Program-made: the position numbers and the translations under genes | In this document: one piece after another, positions 1-9,519 of the stretch | Position numbering within the stretch: position 1 is the stretch's first letter | How the letters are laid out: each line of letters starts with the position of its first letter | DNA from: Paenibacillus aurantius | Lineage (GTDB): Bacteria; Bacillota; Bacilli; Paenibacillales; NBRC-103111 | Length of the DNA stretch: 64,000 nucleotides | Direction: 5' to 3' | NCBI RefSeq assembly: GCF_032268605.1 | Contig: NZ_CP130318.1 | Location: forward strand, 1,085,001 to 1,149,000 | Notes under the pieces: generated by a model | Databases searched by the model: none | What the model saw: the letters and a program-made list of their open reading frames with translations, nothing else | Told to the model about the DNA's origin: nothing

Positions 1-2278
<2,278 letters not shown>

Positions 2279-2419
2279 TGACCCCACTAGGGGAGTTTAA
2301 AGGATGAACAAACGTAAGCTTCGATTCCAGTTTTCAAGGAATGAATTTCCTGAAAATACATGTTTTCAAGAAGTCGTTCACTTGATATAATAGGTAAGTC
2401 TTTTTTGAAAACTAAATAT

Positions 2420-2495
2420 TCCCTGATAGCTCAGTTGGTAGAGCACTCGACTGTTAATCGAGTTGTCACAGGTTCGAGTCCTGTTCGGGGAGCCA
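2420..2495 (+). tRNA. tRNA-Asn (GTT)
   Basis: Cloverleaf of 76 nt with encoded CCA. The acceptor TCCCTGA pairs with TCGGGGA, and the anticodon loop reads GTT. It is the first gene of a 17-gene tRNA cluster that follows the 23S gene directly. Confidence 0.96.
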
Positions 2496-2496
2496 T

Positions 2497-2588
2497 GGAG
2501 AGGTGTCCGAGTTGGCCGAAGGAGCACGATTGGAAATCGTGTAGGCGTCACAAGCGTCTCGAGGGTTCGAATCCCTCTCTCTCCGCCA
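2497..2588 (+). tRNA. tRNA-Ser (GGA)
   Basis: Class II tRNA of 92 nt with a long variable arm and encoded CCA. Acceptor GGAGAGG pairs with CTCTCC; the anticodon is GGA. Confidence 0.95.
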
Positions 2589-2592
2589 TTAA

Positions 2593-2667
2593 GGCCCGTT
2601 GGTCAAGGGGTTAAGACACCTCCCTTTCACGGAGGTAACAGGGGTTCGAATCCCCTACGGGTCACCA
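2593..2667 (+). tRNA. tRNA-Glu (TTC)
   Basis: 75 nt with encoded CCA. Acceptor GGCCCGT pairs with ACGGGTC; anticodon loop CTTTCAC gives TTC. Confidence 0.95.
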
Positions 2668-2675
2668 CATCATAT

Positions 2676-2751
2676 GGAGGCTTAGCTCAGCTGGGAGAGC
2701 ATCTGCCTTACAAGCAGAGGGTCGGCGGTTCGATCCCGTCAGCCTCCACCA
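2676..2751 (+). tRNA. tRNA-Val (TAC)
   Basis: 76 nt with encoded CCA. Acceptor GGAGGCT pairs perfectly with AGCCTCC; anticodon TAC. Confidence 0.96.
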
Positions 2752-2766
2752 TATGAAACACACTAT

Positions 2767-2843
2767 CGCGGGGTGGAGCAGCTCGGTAGCTCGTCGGGCT
2801 CATAACCCGAAGGCCGCAGGTTCAAATCCTGCCCCCGCAACCA
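2767..2843 (+). tRNA. initiator tRNA-fMet (CAT)
   Basis: 77 nt with encoded CCA. The acceptor begins CGCGGGG and ends CCCCGCA, so base 1 (C) faces A72 unpaired, and the anticodon stem carries three consecutive G-C pairs (CGGG/CCCG). Both are hallmarks of initiator tRNA. Anticodon CAT. Confidence 0.95.
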
Positions 2844-2847
2844 ACAT

Positions 2848-2924
2848 GGAGCTGTGGTGTAGAGGCCTAACATGCCTGCCTGTCACGCAGGAGACCGCGG
2901 GTTCGAATCCCGTCAGCTCCGCCA
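2848..2924 (+). tRNA. tRNA-Asp (GTC)
   Basis: 77 nt with encoded CCA. Acceptor GGAGCTG pairs with CAGCTCC; anticodon GTC. Confidence 0.96.
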
Positions 2925-2945
2925 TTCATCTTCAAAGCACAGTAA

Positions 2946-3021
<76 letters not shown>

Positions 3022-3028
3022 CTGAAGC

Positions 3029-3104
<76 letters not shown>

Positions 3105-3125
3105 TTGTTTTTTGTTATACTATAT

Positions 3126-3211
3126 GGAGGATTAGCGAAGTGGCCAAACGCAGCAGACTGTAAATCTGTTCTCTGACGAGTTCGGTGGTTCGAATCCATC
3201 ATCCTCCACCA
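3126..3211 (+). tRNA. tRNA-Tyr (GTA)
   Basis: Class II tRNA of 86 nt with encoded CCA and a long variable arm. Acceptor GGAGGAT pairs with ATCCTCC; anticodon GTA. Confidence 0.95.
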
Positions 3212-3217
3212 TTTCAT

Positions 3218-3291
3218 AGGGGCATAGTTTAAAGGTAGAACAAAGGTCTCCAAAACCTTTGGTGTGGGTTCGATTCCTGCTGCCCCTGCCA
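3218..3291 (+). tRNA. tRNA-Trp (CCA)
   Basis: 74 nt with encoded CCA. Acceptor AGGGGCA pairs with TGCCCCT; anticodon CCA. Confidence 0.95.
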
Positions 3292-3304
3292 ATTTTATAA
3301 TAAT

Positions 3305-3381
3305 GGCGGTCGTGGCGAAGTGGTTAACGCACCGGATTGTGGCTCCGGGATCCGCGGGTTCGATTCCCGTCGATCGCCCCA
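3305..3381 (+). tRNA. tRNA-His (GTG)
   Basis: 77 nt including the extra 5' G(-1) that faces discriminator C73, which is diagnostic of tRNA-His. Acceptor GCGGTCG pairs with CGATCGC; anticodon GTG; CCA encoded. Confidence 0.95.
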
Positions 3382-3404
3382 TTTATGCTTCACCCTATAA
3401 ATGT

Positions 3405-3479
3405 TGGGGATTAGCCAAGCGGTAAGGCAACGGACTTTGACTCCGTCATGCCAAGGTTCGAATCCTTGATCCCCAGCCA
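3405..3479 (+). tRNA. tRNA-Gln (TTG)
   Basis: 75 nt with encoded CCA. Acceptor TGGGGAT pairs with ATCCCCA; anticodon TTG. Confidence 0.95.
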
Positions 3480-3485
3480 TTTCAT

Positions 3486-3560
3486 GCGGACGTGGCTCAG
3501 CGGTAGAGCATCGCCTTGCCAAGGCGAGGGTCGCGGGTTCGATTCCCGTCGTCCGCTCCA
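3486..3560 (+). tRNA. tRNA-Gly (GCC)
   Basis: 75 nt with encoded CCA. Acceptor GCGGACG pairs with CGTCCGC; anticodon GCC. Confidence 0.96.
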
Positions 3561-3571
3561 TAGAATATGGT

Positions 3572-3645
3572 GGCGCCATAGCCAAGTGGTAAGGCAGAGC
3601 TCTGCAAAAGCTTTATCCCCAGTTCGAATCTGGGTGGTGCCTCCA
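3572..3645 (+). tRNA. tRNA-Cys (GCA)
   Basis: 74 nt with encoded CCA. Acceptor GGCGCCA pairs with TGGTGCC; anticodon GCA. Confidence 0.95.
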
Positions 3646-3656
3646 TTCTTTTATTT

Positions 3657-3745
3657 GCCGGGGTGGCGGAATCGGCAGACGCACAGGACTTAAAATCCTG
3701 CGGTGGGTGACCACCGTACGAGTTCAAGTCTCGTCCTCGGCACCA
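3657..3745 (+). tRNA. tRNA-Leu (TAA)
   Basis: Class II tRNA of 89 nt with encoded CCA. Acceptor GCCGGGG pairs with CCTCGGC with a wobble; long variable arm; anticodon TAA. Confidence 0.95.
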
Positions 3746-3759
3746 GGTTTTTGCCACGT

Positions 3760-3836
3760 GTGCCCTTAGCTCAGCTGGATAGAGCGTTTGACTACGAATC
3801 AAAAGGTCAGGAGTTCGAATCTCTTAGGGCACGCCA
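3760..3836 (+). tRNA. tRNA-Arg (ACG)
   Basis: 77 nt with encoded CCA. Acceptor GTGCCCT pairs with AGGGCAC; anticodon ACG (read as ICG after deamination). It sits between the two Leu genes, a place where Bacillus subtilis trnD has no gene. Confidence 0.95.
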
Positions 3837-3869
3837 TTTTATTTAGATAACTAGATATTCATTCATCAG

Positions 3870-3952
3870 GCCGGTGTGGCGGAATTGGCAGACGCGCGCG
3901 ACTCAAAATCGTGAGGGAAACCGTGGGGGTTCGAGTCCCTTCACCGGCACCA
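3870..3952 (+). tRNA. tRNA-Leu (CAA)
   Basis: Class II tRNA of 83 nt with encoded CCA. Acceptor GCCGGTG pairs with CACCGGC; anticodon loop CTCAAAA gives CAA. Last gene of the cluster, followed by a terminator. Confidence 0.95.
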
Positions 3953-3967
3953 CCTACATAAGACTAG

Positions 3968-3999
3968 CATCAATCCTTTTGGGATTGGTGCTTTTTTCT
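3968..3999 (+). terminator. Rho-independent terminator of the rrn-tRNA operon
   Basis: The stem CATCAATCC / GGATTGGTG with a TTTTG loop is followed by a run of T residues. It closes the tRNA cluster. Confidence 0.9.
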
Positions 4000-4306
4000 T
4001 TTTGCTGACGGACAGGGCTTGTCTTGTAAAGGAATAGACATCCTGATCGGCTTTCCCGCGGGGCAAGAGGTATCAAGGGAAGGGAGAGATGCAACCTTTT
4101 GAGCGTTTCGGCGCATGCTAAGGGCCACAGGAAGAGAACGAACCCTCTCCAAGGAAGCAGCCGTTGGTGGATCCAGCCCGGTGAAGGTGTCTTTGAGGAA
4201 AAAGACTTCGTGGCAATGGGGAGCGGAAAGAGCCAGAATGGACTTACCCTTAGAAGGAAAAGTGGAGCCATAAGTAGAGGCTGCCGTTAATTACTCATGT
4301 AATCAA
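4000..4306. other. Intergenic stretch without a recognisable gene
   Basis: Together with the operator region at 4307-4389 this is a gap of about 390 bases between the tRNA terminator and the HxlR gene. Short open frames exist on both strands but none has a convincing ribosome binding site or a recognisable product. I see no structured RNA motif that I know. Confidence 0.5.
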
Positions 4307-4353
4307 CTTACTTTTGGTAAGGTTATTATTCCTCGTGGCTTACTTTTGACAAG
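4307..4353 (+). promoter_or_regulatory. Candidate tandem HxlR operators
   Basis: CTTACTTTTG occurs at 4307-4316 and again at 4339-4348, 32 bp (three helical turns) apart. The first copy is part of a perfect dyad CTTAC-N5-GTAAG (4307-4321). The second is CTTAC-N5-ACAAG and overlaps a TTGACA (4346-4351) that may be the -35 element. Placement directly before the HxlR gene suggests autoregulation; this is inference. Confidence 0.5.
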
Positions 4354-4389
4354 TGGCTATGATAAAATAATGCTAAGGAGTTGATTACA

Positions 4390-4710
4390 GTGGAGCACGA
4401 TCACAGATTATGTCCTAAATTTGAGGCGGCTTTCGAATTGTTGGGAAAACGGTGGACCGGCCTGATTATCCGGGTGCTACTGGATGGACCTAAACGGTTT
4501 AAAGATATATCGGAGCTTATTCCGGGAATGAGCGACCGTATGCTGTCGGAGCGTTTTAAGGAACTGGAGACGGCAGGTCTCATTACGCGGCGGGTGTACC
4601 CGGAGACGCCGGTGCGCATCGAATACGAATTAACCGATAAAGGCAAAGCTTTGAAGGCTTCGATGGACGAGCTGCAGAAATGGGCGGAGGCTTGGGGGAA
4701 GAAGCTGTGA
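4390..4710 (+). CDS. HxlR-family (DUF24) winged-helix regulator
   Basis: The 106-residue protein is a complete HxlR-type regulator: CPKFEAAFELLGKRW at the N-terminus, the recognition helix region SDRMLSERFKELETAGLI, and the wing with YELTDKG. I chose GTG at 4390 because AAGGAG at 4375-4380 is nine bases before it; the in-frame TTG at 4381 would be too close. Cys8 sits where redox-sensing HxlR members such as YodB and HypR carry their reactive cysteine, so a thiol or quinone signal is possible but unproven. The stop overlaps the next start (GTGA), coupling it to the fluoride channel gene. It probably binds the CTTAC dyads just upstream. Confidence 0.9.
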   Translation: MEHDHRLCPKFEAAFELLGKRWTGLIIRVLLDGPKRFKDISELIPGMSDRMLSERFKELETAGLITRRVYPETPVRIEYELTDKGKALKASMDELQKWAEAWGKKL

Positions 4711-5096
4711 TTTATTTTATTATTGGCGGGGCCGGTGCGGCCGGAGCTCTGCTGCGGTATGCTATTGGGCTCCTGCTGCCTTGGGAACCGGACCGGTTCC
4801 CGGCCGCGACATTGACTGCCAATGTGATCGGCTGCTTTCTGCTCGCCGGGCTGTTGACGTATCTGCTCGATCATCCGTCGGTCCACCCTTATTGGAAAAG
4901 CGGCTTAGGGACCGGCTTTATCGGATCGTTTACGACCTTCTCGACCTTCAGCGTGGAGACCGTCCGCATGGCTCAGACACACCATGCCGGGATGGCCGCT
5001 GTCTATGTACTGGTTAGCATCTGGGCCGGACTGGGAGCTGCTGGACTTGGGCATGTGGCCGCAAAACGGGGAAGAGGCGACCGTGTGCTCTCCTAA
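4707..5096 (+). CDS. crcB: FluC/CrcB fluoride channel subunit 1
   Basis: FluC proteins are small four-helix membrane proteins that dimerise into a fluoride-specific channel. This one has 129 residues from GTG 4707, the usual size, with the family signatures GALLRY near the N-terminus, LTANVIGCFLLAGL, and GFIGSFTTFSTFSVE in the third helix. The start overlaps the HxlR stop codon in GTGA, preceded by a GGGGGAAG ribosome site. A second FluC gene follows after 341 bases, the arrangement of heterodimeric pairs in Firmicutes. I found no fluoride (crcB) riboswitch motif before either copy, so control by the HxlR protein is plausible. Confidence 0.93.
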   Translation: MIYFIIGGAGAAGALLRYAIGLLLPWEPDRFPAATLTANVIGCFLLAGLLTYLLDHPSVHPYWKSGLGTGFIGSFTTFSTFSVETVRMAQTHHAGMAAVYVLVSIWAGLGAAGLGHVAAKRGRGDRVLS

Positions 5097-5186
5097 GCTT
5101 GAGTAGCTTGTCCATTCGGGACGAGCGGAGCAGATTCACCAAGGATCTGGCAAATTGACTGAGCGGAAAAGATTCTTCAAGCCTGC

Positions 5187-5268
5187 CTATTCCGCTGGCT
5201 GGTAAGCTACTCTTTACCCTGTCTATTCGGCTAGCCGGTAAGATACTCTTTACTCTGTCTATTCGGCC
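5187..5268 (+). repeat. 36-bp tandem direct repeat, 2.3 copies
   Basis: Two adjacent 36-base units (5187-5222 and 5223-5258) that both read CTATTC-GC-GG(T/C)AAG-TACTCTTTAC-CTGT differ at only a few positions, and a partial third copy starts at 5259. There are no spacers. They fill the gap between the two fluC genes; 5097-5437 holds no gene that I can support. Confidence 0.85.
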
Positions 5269-5437
5269 GAGGGGATTTTAACCCTCAGTAAGAAGAAGGA
5301 CTTCCCACGCTAAGGGCATAGAGTAAAAGGTGGGCAAATATGGAGGATGGTTCCCCTTCATCTGGGATCCCGTCTGAAAGTGTTTCGTAAAGGAAATCAG
5401 GAAAAAAGTAACCATGAGGAGGCTGGAGGCGGTGGGT

Positions 5438-5806
5438 ATGCTGGGGAACTGCCTTCTGGTCGGTATAGGAGGCTTTGCGGGGGCGATCGGCCGTTATGCG
5501 GTAACCCGCTGGTTAGGACAAAAGGGCAGCGGGCGCGTTCCCCGGGGAACGCTGTTCGTTAATCTGACCGGATCTTTTCTGCTCGGTTGGCTTGTCGGAT
5601 CCGGAGCGGGTCATGAGGCTCAACTGCTGATCGGAACCGGATTCATGGGAGCGTATACGACGTTCTCTACCTTTCACTATGAATCGCTGCAATTTGGTCT
5701 TCAAAGAGCTTGGGCTCCCCTTGTGATGTATCTGGGCATCAGCGCATCGCTTGGCATTCTCCTTGCCTATGCCGGGTTCTGGCTGGGCGGAACGGGTGCC
5801 GGCTGA
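5438..5806 (+). CDS. crcB: FluC/CrcB fluoride channel subunit 2
   Basis: This second FluC family protein has 122 residues from ATG 5438, which has GGAGG eight bases upstream; an ATG at 5414 in the same frame lacks a site. Signatures are GGFAGAIGRY, NLTGSFLLGWL and GFMGAYTTFSTFHYE, matching the channel-lining Asn and Phe-rich helix break of the family. It probably pairs with the first copy as an antiparallel heterodimer that lets fluoride leave the cell. The stop codon at 5804-5806 is immediately followed by the ModB-like start at 5807, with no spacing, so the two are translationally coupled. Confidence 0.93.
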   Translation: MLGNCLLVGIGGFAGAIGRYAVTRWLGQKGSGRVPRGTLFVNLTGSFLLGWLVGSGAGHEAQLLIGTGFMGAYTTFSTFHYESLQFGLQRAWAPLVMYLGISASLGILLAYAGFWLGGTGAG

Positions 5807-6481
5807 ATGAATGTGAGAGAATGGCTGGAGCCGGTTGTTTTATCCCTTAAGATCAATGGGTTGGCAAGCGTCCTTGTGCTTCTCCTTGGGGTGACGGCTG
5901 CGGCTGGAATGGCGGGAAAGCGGTTTCGGGGAAAAACCGTCCTGGAGACGGTCTTCCTACTTCCGCTTGTTCTCCCTCCCACGGTAGTAGGCTTTCTTCT
6001 GTTGATGATGCTTGGCCGAAAAAGTGCCGTCGGACGGGCGATTGAGTGGCTGTGGGACCAGCCCATTGTGTTTACCTGGGGAGCCGGGGTCATCGCCGCG
6101 GTGGTCGTGGCTTTTCCCCTTGTCTATATGACGGTCAAAAACGGATTCGAAGGAATTCCGGAAGAGCTCCGGGAAGCGGCCCGTTCGTCAGGGGCGACGG
6201 AAGGGCAGATCTTCCGGCATATCACACTGCCGCTTGCGGCCAAGAGTCTCTTGTCAGCGTATATTCTCGGGTTTGCGAGAGGATTAGGGGAGTTCGGGGC
6301 CACGGTCATGATAGCCGGAAATATTCCGGGCCGCACCCAAACGGTTCCCTCGGCCATTTACGTCGCAGTGGAATCGGGACATTGGACCCCCGCCTGGGTA
6401 TGGTCGGGGGCAATGATTGTGATCTCTTTTGTCCTTTTGGCCGTAGTTTATAATAGAGGAGTTCAGGAGGAACGGAAATGA
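5807..6481 (+). CDS. modB: ModB-like molybdate ABC transporter permease, orphan
   Basis: The 224-residue protein has about five membrane segments, the ModB-type stretch LPLVLPPTVVGFLLL near residue 50, and the ABC permease EAA loop EELREAARSSGATEGQIFRHITLP around residue 120, which docks the ATPase. ModB with periplasmic-type ModA and ATPase ModC imports molybdate. Neither modA nor modC is present nearby, so partners must be encoded elsewhere or the protein serves another oxyanion such as tungstate. It starts directly after the fluC stop and overlaps the next gene by ATGA. Molybdenum cofactor genes further down support a molybdate role. Confidence 0.85.
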   Translation: MNVREWLEPVVLSLKINGLASVLVLLLGVTAAAGMAGKRFRGKTVLETVFLLPLVLPPTVVGFLLLMMLGRKSAVGRAIEWLWDQPIVFTWGAGVIAAVVVAFPLVYMTVKNGFEGIPEELREAARSSGATEGQIFRHITLPLAAKSLLSAYILGFARGLGEFGATVMIAGNIPGRTQTVPSAIYVAVESGHWTPAWVWSGAMIVISFVLLAVVYNRGVQEERK

Positions 6482-7059
6482 CGACAATTGGTTTTGTAAG
6501 ACATGGGGTGACGGATTGGAATGTGCAGGGGCGCGCCCAAGGCCAGCATGACGTCCCTCTCAACGAACTGGGGAGAGAACAGGCCCGGATGCTCGGAAAG
6601 CGTCTGGCCGCCGAAGGATGGGACCTCATCTTCTCGAGCGACCTGTCGCGCGCCCGTGAAACCGCGGATGCCATTGCGGAAGCGATGGGCCGGTCGGTGG
6701 ACGGCTATGATGTCCGCCTGCGCGAGAAGACCCACGGCCGGCTGGATGGAACGGTGGAGGCTGAACGTGTCGAGAAATGGGGGCCGAATTGGCGGGAGCT
6801 CGACCACGACGAGGAAAGCGCGGAAAGCGTCCGGGAACGGAGCCTGGATTTTCTGAAGGAGATTACGGAAACGTATCCGGGCCGAAAAGTGCTGGTGGTC
6901 AGCCACGGGGCTTGGATCGGGATCACCCTCGAGACCTTGCTGCCCGGCCAGGAAATCGCGAAGCTGACGAATACTTCGGTTTGCGTCCTGGAAAAAGCGG
7001 AGGGGACCTGGACCTGTCTCCTGATGAACTGCATCAAGCATCTGGAAAACGTGGGATAG
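6478..7059 (+). CDS. Histidine phosphatase family protein (phosphoglycerate mutase-like)
   Basis: The protein has 193 residues with the family signature RHGVTDWN at residues 8-15 (His9 is the phospho-acceptor), the second RARETA arginine motif near residue 59, and the distal VVSHGAWIG histidine near residue 142. These are the residues of cofactor-independent PhoE/CobC-type phosphatases. The substrate cannot be inferred. It overlaps the permease stop by four bases and lies 58 bases before the oxidoreductase gene, so it belongs to the same transcript. Confidence 0.88.
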   Translation: MTTIGFVRHGVTDWNVQGRAQGQHDVPLNELGREQARMLGKRLAAEGWDLIFSSDLSRARETADAIAEAMGRSVDGYDVRLREKTHGRLDGTVEAERVEKWGPNWRELDHDEESAESVRERSLDFLKEITETYPGRKVLVVSHGAWIGITLETLLPGQEIAKLTNTSVCVLEKAEGTWTCLLMNCIKHLENVG

Positions 7060-7117
7060 AGCTTCGGTTCTTCCCGGCGAACGGCAGCAAACCCAACGAG
7101 CGGAAGGAGCGGGTAAG

Positions 7118-8419
7118 ATGGACCGGTTGAGGGGATGGCTGAAGGAGGGGTATGGCCGAAAACTGAAGCGCCTGCACGCCTGGAATGCCTGGACGGTGCT
7201 GCTGCTTGCCGTGAGTGGAATTCTGCTCAGCCTGGAGGCGATTCGCGGCCCGCTCGGGATCGTGCGCGTGTGGCTAAAGCAGGCCCATATCGTATTGGGC
7301 CTGCTTTCGGTTGTGCTGCTCGCGCTCTATGTGCCGCTGATCGCCAAGCACCTTCGCCAGCTGAAAGGCCGCTCTCCCCAGCAATGGAACCTGGGGATCG
7401 TGCTGCTCATGCTGGCCGGCTGGAGCGTGTCGGGCCTGCTGCTGTGGCAGCTGCGGCAGCTTCCGCCGGAGTGGAGCAGCGCGGCGCTGTTCACGCACGA
7501 CCTGTTCACCTGGGTCGGCGTGCCCTACGCGCTGTACCACTCCGTCTCGCGCAGCCGCTGGCTAAAGCGCGAGGAGGCCCGCGAGCGCCAGGCGCAGGCC
7601 GCCGGGCGGCGCTCCCGGCTGCTGGAGGCCGCTGCCGCCTCAGGGAAGCCTGCGGCGGAGGCAGCGCTGCCCCGGCAGCCGTGGGAGAGCCACCGGCTCA
7701 GCCGCCGCACCTTCGTGCGGCTGACGGCCGCCGGCGTGCTTCTGGCGGCGCTCGGCCCGGCGTTCTACCGCTGGCTGAAGCGGGCGACGGATGACGGCGG
7801 GTCGGCTCTGGAGGCCTATGCAGGCGGGAGCGACGGCAACCGCATGCTTCCTCCTCCCGAGCCGCAGCCGGCGTCCGTGACCCCGGCAGGGGGAGGGGCG
7901 CAGGGCCACTTCCGCGAGTACACGGTCACGCGGATTCCGTCTTTTGCCTCGGACAACTGGGAGTTCACCATCAAGGGACTCGTCGACCACCCGCAGCGAT
8001 ACTCCTGGGAGGATTTTCTCAAGCTTCCGCGTACCGTTCAGGTCAGCGATTTTCACTGCGTGACCGGCTGGTCGGTCTACCAGGTCACCTGGGAAGGGAT
8101 CGCCCTCTCCCAGCTGCTGGAGCTGGCCGGCGTGAAGCCGGAAGCCCGGTTCGTGAAGTTTTATTCGGGGGACGGCGTCTACACCGATGCGCTTTCGCTG
8201 GAGCAGGCGGCCATGGAGGACGTCATGGTGGCGGTGCTCATCGACGGGATGCCGATTCCGCAAACCCTCGGCGGTCCGGTACGTCTTGTGGTCCCGAAAA
8301 TGTACGCCTACAAATCGGTCAAATGGCTTCAGGCCATCGAGCTTATCCCGAAGGAGCACATCGGGTATTGGGAAGCACGCGGGTATGACAACGACGCGTG
8401 GGTGAAGGGAAGAACCTGA
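7118..8419 (+). CDS. Membrane cytochrome b-like / molybdopterin oxidoreductase fusion
   Basis: The 433-residue protein joins two modules. Residues about 18-145 form four membrane helices with histidines 20, 57, 78, 127 and 141 suited to bind heme, as in diheme cytochrome b-type anchors. Residues about 270-420 form a sulfite-oxidase/YedY-type molybdopterin domain, with the Mo-ligating cysteine in DFHCVTGWS (Cys314). Between them is SRRTFV at 195-200 followed by a hydrophobic helix, which is a twin-arginine export signal in the middle of the chain. I infer that the anchor is inserted by Sec and the folded cofactor domain exported by Tat. GGAAGGAG precedes ATG 7118. In MsrPQ (YedYZ) the two parts are separate proteins; the substrate here is unknown. 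Confidence 0.88.
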   Translation: MDRLRGWLKEGYGRKLKRLHAWNAWTVLLLAVSGILLSLEAIRGPLGIVRVWLKQAHIVLGLLSVVLLALYVPLIAKHLRQLKGRSPQQWNLGIVLLMLAGWSVSGLLLWQLRQLPPEWSSAALFTHDLFTWVGVPYALYHSVSRSRWLKREEARERQAQAAGRRSRLLEAAAASGKPAAEAALPRQPWESHRLSRRTFVRLTAAGVLLAALGPAFYRWLKRATDDGGSALEAYAGGSDGNRMLPPPEPQPASVTPAGGGAQGHFREYTVTRIPSFASDNWEFTIKGLVDHPQRYSWEDFLKLPRTVQVSDFHCVTGWSVYQVTWEGIALSQLLELAGVKPEARFVKFYSGDGVYTDALSLEQAAMEDVMVAVLIDGMPIPQTLGGPVRLVVPKMYAYKSVKWLQAIELIPKEHIGYWEARGYDNDAWVKGRT

Positions 8420-8479
8420 TAGACAAGAGACATGGGGCGAGACCCGGCTTGAGAACCGGCAACGGTGAAGGAAAGCGAG

Positions 8480-8508
8480 CAACAGCCTGTTCCCAGGCTG
8501 TTTTTTTG
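8480..8508 (+). terminator. Rho-independent terminator
   Basis: The stem AACAGCCTG / CAGGCTGTT is followed by seven T residues. It ends the fluC-modB-oxidoreductase transcript. Confidence 0.88.
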
Positions 8509-8686
8509 TTGGTCCACCTTTCATCCCGTTATGGCCGACAGCCGGTGCCTTGGCTTATACTAAAGAATAACCACGCTCTCCCAGAGGTAGAAAAAGGGAG
8601 ATCCGGCCAAACGGCCTCTCCCCATGCAACAGTGTCCGGGCGGAAACTTTTCTTCATTCGAAGGGATCAAAGGAGGTCGTCAAGAA

Positions 8687-9343
8687 ATGCCGCGACAGGG
8701 AATAATCGAATCGCTTCAGGTGGGCAAGCCCGCCGCGATGCGGTACGGCAGGCAGGAGCTGTACACGGGAATTAACAAAGAGGCGGTTCCCGGACCGCTT
8801 TTTCTGAATGAGCTTAACCTTGAAGGAGATGGCCAAGGAGATCTTAAGCATCACGGAGGCCCCGATAAGGCCGTTTGCGTGTATCCATATGAGCATTATG
8901 CCTACTGGGAGAAGGAGCTGAATCGTAAGCTGGAGTACGGGGCGTTCGGGGAAAATGTGACGGCCTCCGGCCTGACGGAATCGGACGTTTGCCTGGGCGA
9001 TACCTACCGGCTCGGCCGCGCCCTGGTGCAGGTCAGCCAGCCCCGGCAGCCCTGCTTTAAGCTCGCCCGGAAGCATGACGTTCCGGATCTCGCCCAGCGC
9101 GTCCAGCTTACCGGGCTTACTGGGTATTACTTCCGTGTGCTTGAGAAGGGAGAGGTCTCCCCGGGCGACGCCATTATGCTGGTGGATCGGCATCCGCTTC
9201 AGGTGACGGTAGAGGCCGCCAACCGCATCGCTTATCACGAACCGGACAACCGGGAAGGGCTTCTCCAGCTGCTAGAGGTAAAGGAGCTCTCGAAGAGCTG
9301 GAGAGAGTGGCTTCGTCCCCGGTTGGAGGCCAGGGACCGGTAA
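8687..9343 (+). CDS. MOSC domain protein, YiiM-like
   Basis: MOSC domains bind or transfer sulfur in molybdenum cofactor chemistry; YiiM of E. coli detoxifies N-hydroxylated bases together with cofactor. The 218-residue protein shows the YiiM layout: HHGGPDKAVCVYPYEHYAYW near residue 65, GAFGENVTASGL near 87, and QVSQPRQPCFKLARKH near 118, where the cysteine is the conserved MOSC cysteine, then the C-terminal three-helix extension. ATG 8687 is preceded by AAAGGAGG; the frame is open upstream but has no better start. The neighbouring Mo oxidoreductase and moaA make a shared cofactor theme likely. Confidence 0.88.
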   Translation: MPRQGIIESLQVGKPAAMRYGRQELYTGINKEAVPGPLFLNELNLEGDGQGDLKHHGGPDKAVCVYPYEHYAYWEKELNRKLEYGAFGENVTASGLTESDVCLGDTYRLGRALVQVSQPRQPCFKLARKHDVPDLAQRVQLTGLTGYYFRVLEKGEVSPGDAIMLVDRHPLQVTVEAANRIAYHEPDNREGLLQLLEVKELSKSWREWLRPRLEARDR

Positions 9344-9375
9344 AGGCTTACCCGGAACATGCGTATACGGTGCCG

Positions 9376-9417
9376 AAAAAAGGACACCGGCTGCTTAAGC
9401 AGCTTAGGTGTCCTTTG
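9376..9417. terminator. Hairpin terminator between convergent genes
   Basis: The long stem AAAGGACACC / GGTGTCCTTT with an inner GCTGC/GCAGC stem has A residues on the left and T residues on the right. It can serve the MOSC gene and perhaps the antiporter gene that reads toward it. Confidence 0.75.
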
Positions 9418-9519
9418 GTTCCTATCCGATTAAGCGGCACCGCGGTTAGCGAACGACACTCCCGCTGCGGAAGTCCCGGGGTGCCCTAGCTCCGAACCGC
9501 GGATCGAAGACGGGGAGCC

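Noticed and set aside
5187-5268. CRISPR-like 36-base repeats
   Set aside because: The copies are directly adjacent without spacers, only two are complete, and there are no cas genes.
5097-5437. Fluoride riboswitch before the second fluC gene
   Set aside because: GGATGG near 5344 looked promising, but the pseudoknot partner and the conserved downstream segments are not recognisable.
8420-8479. Molybdenum cofactor riboswitch between the oxidoreductase and MOSC genes
   Set aside because: The stretch has GC-rich inverted pieces, but they end in a plain terminator and the known motif elements are missing.
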